Below, piece after piece: positions 35,345 through 36,212 of a stretch of DNA of 36,212 nucleotides. The notes beneath the pieces are model-generated. The model was not told the DNA's origin. It searched no databases and worked only from the letters and a program-made list of their open reading frames with translations. Every line of letters starts with the position of its first letter. Positions within the stretch are counted from its first letter, which is position 1. The stretch comes from an uncultured beta proteobacterium (lineage in GTDB: Bacteria; Pseudomonadota; Gammaproteobacteria; Burkholderiales; Burkholderiaceae_C). The translations under genes were made by a program, and so were the position numbers. The stretch lies in assembly GCA_903909815.1 (NCBI GenBank), contig CAIVXG010000137.1, forward strand, positions 1 to 36,212, given 5' to 3'.

Positions 35345-36084
35345 TGTTCAAGTCCATCGCCGTGCGCATCGCGCAGGGAACGCAGTACATCCCCGATCCG
35401 CGCGCCGCGAATCCGGTGGGCTTGCGCGGCGCGCCGCTCATTGCTGCCGACGCTTGCGCCGCCGATTGCCGCGTCTGTGTCGACGCCTGCCCCAGCGCGG
35501 CCATTGCGCTGGAGCCTGTGACGATTGACCTGGGGCGCTGCGTGTTGTGCGGCGACTGCGCGCCGGTGTGTCCGAGCCGCAAGATCTCGTTCCACGCCAA
35601 CTACCGCATCGCCGCCACCGAGCGCTCCGCGCTGATCGTGAGCGCCGCAAGGCCCATGCCCGATGCCATCCGAGTCTCGCAGGAACTACACCAACGCTTT
35701 GGCCGATCCCTCAAGCTGCGTTCGGTCTCGGCCGGCGGCTGCAACGGCTGCGAACTCGAAATCAACGCCCTGTCGAACGTGAATTTCGACCTGGGTCGCT
35801 ACGGCATCGACATCGTGGCCTCGCCGCGTCACGCCGACGCACTCGTGCTGTCGGGCCCGATCACGCGCAACATGGTCGACGCGCTGCAGCAGTGCTGGAA
35901 CGCCATGCCCGAGCCCAAGTTCATCATCGCCGTCGGTGCCTGCGCCATCTCCGGCAGCCCGTTTGACGGATCGCCGGCGCTGGACCGCAGCTTTCTGGAG
36001 CACATCGCGCCCACGCTGTACGTTCCCGGCTGTCCACCGCACCCCTTGAGCTTTGTCTGCGGGATTCTGGACTTAGGGGGCTAG
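35344..36084 (+). CDS. hyfI: Ferredoxin-NuoB fusion, FeS small subunit of the Ehr complex
   Basis: A 246-residue protein combining two roles that are separate genes (HyfH and HyfI, or NuoI and NuoB) in classical systems. Residues 38-76 hold two [4Fe-4S] motifs. The first is Cys38, 42, 45, 49, with one extra residue in the first gap (CxxxCxxC). The second is canonical at Cys66, 69, 72, 76. From about 125 it is a NuoB-like domain with proximal cluster ligands Cys133 and Cys136 (GGCNGCELEI), Cys200 (VGACAISG) and Cys230 (VPGCPPHP). These are intact, so electrons can reach the interface with the large subunit. ATG 35344 overlaps the previous stop by one base (TGATG). It closes the operon. Confidence 0.92.
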   Translation: MFKSIAVRIAQGTQYIPDPRAANPVGLRGAPLIAADACAADCRVCVDACPSAAIALEPVTIDLGRCVLCGDCAPVCPSRKISFHANYRIAATERSALIVSAARPMPDAIRVSQELHQRFGRSLKLRSVSAGGCNGCELEINALSNVNFDLGRYGIDIVASPRHADALVLSGPITRNMVDALQQCWNAMPEPKFIIAVGACAISGSPFDGSPALDRSFLEHIAPTLYVPGCPPHPLSFVCGILDLGG

Positions 36085-36212
36085 AATTTACAAATGTACC
36101 GTTTTAGGATGGATGGTTATGTCCCACCAGGTCAACTCTGTGGATCGCTCAAGTCGTCGCTCAAGGTCTCTTTTGTCGTTGCCGCATAGTGTGATCCCCT
36201 TCTCGTAAATGG
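36085..36212. other. Right-edge sequence, no gene assigned
   Basis: These 128 bases after the operon are less GC-rich. Two short frames from ATG 36094 and ATG 36119 end after about 30 codons with no recognisable motif. I see no stem followed by a T-run, so the operon terminator is not identified. Confidence 0.4.

Noticed and set aside
33860-36084. Calling the last two genes a functional [NiFe] hydrogenase
   Set aside because: The large subunit lacks all Ni-Fe ligand motifs, so the hydrogenase label reflects ancestry only.
36094-36208. Two short frames of about 30 codons at the right edge
   Set aside because: No ribosome binding site of note, no motif, and they end before the window edge.

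Overview
The window is GC-rich, densely packed bacterial DNA. Its gene set (box-type benzoyl-CoA degradation with a BoxR/BzdR-type regulator, monomeric NADP-isocitrate dehydrogenase, transglutaminase/DUF2126/alpha-E amidoligase genes and a PaaH/PcaF pair) and its codon use point to a betaproteobacterium, most likely Burkholderiales and Comamonadaceae-like. I cannot name a species from sequence alone. I see no rRNA, tRNA, CRISPR array, IS transposase or phage genes.

Layout. (1) 1-7756: a predicted peptide/amide-ligase cluster. A partial circularly permuted ATP-grasp gene reads leftward. Divergent from it are a transglutaminase-DUF2126 giant protein, an ATP-grasp/alpha-E fusion and a second transglutaminase-like protein. 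(2) 7764-16311, all on the minus strand: the aerobic-hybrid benzoyl-CoA route, in transcription order boxR, boxC, boxB, boxA, a PaaH-type 3-hydroxyacyl-CoA dehydrogenase and a 3-oxoadipyl-CoA thiolase. BoxAB epoxidises benzoyl-CoA, BoxC opens the ring and releases formate, and the last two genes finish beta-oxidation to succinyl-CoA and acetyl-CoA. The CoA ligase and BoxD are not in the window. TGCA-containing operator candidates lie before boxC and boxR. A probable DUF4863 gene remnant lies just beyond boxR. (3) 16626-28784: mostly housekeeping and unlinked genes. These are a LysR regulator, dusC, apbC/mrp, a patatin-like lipase, an unknown two-helix membrane protein, monomeric icd with a clear terminator, a MOCOS-like class V aminotransferase, a DUF1330 protein and metG. 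A perfect FNR/Anr-type box lies between icd and the aminotransferase. (4) 28942-36084: a tightly coupled six-gene operon for a membrane complex related to hydrogenase-4 and complex I.

The operon in region 4 is the most interesting part. It encodes HyfB-, HyfC-, HyfE- and HyfF-like membrane subunits, a NuoC/NuoD-type large subunit, and a ferredoxin fused to a NuoB-type small subunit. The large subunit has lost both CxxC motifs that hold the Ni-Fe centre. The small subunit keeps its proximal FeS ligands. It should therefore be an Ehr (energy-converting hydrogenase-related) complex that moves ions using an unknown electron donor or acceptor, not a hydrogenase.

Intergenic spaces carry two kinds of palindromic repeat. 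One is a family of roughly 75-85 bp seen three times, twice inside the box operon and once before the Ehr operon. The other is a 101 bp element with perfect 16-bp inverted ends, upstream of the patatin gene.
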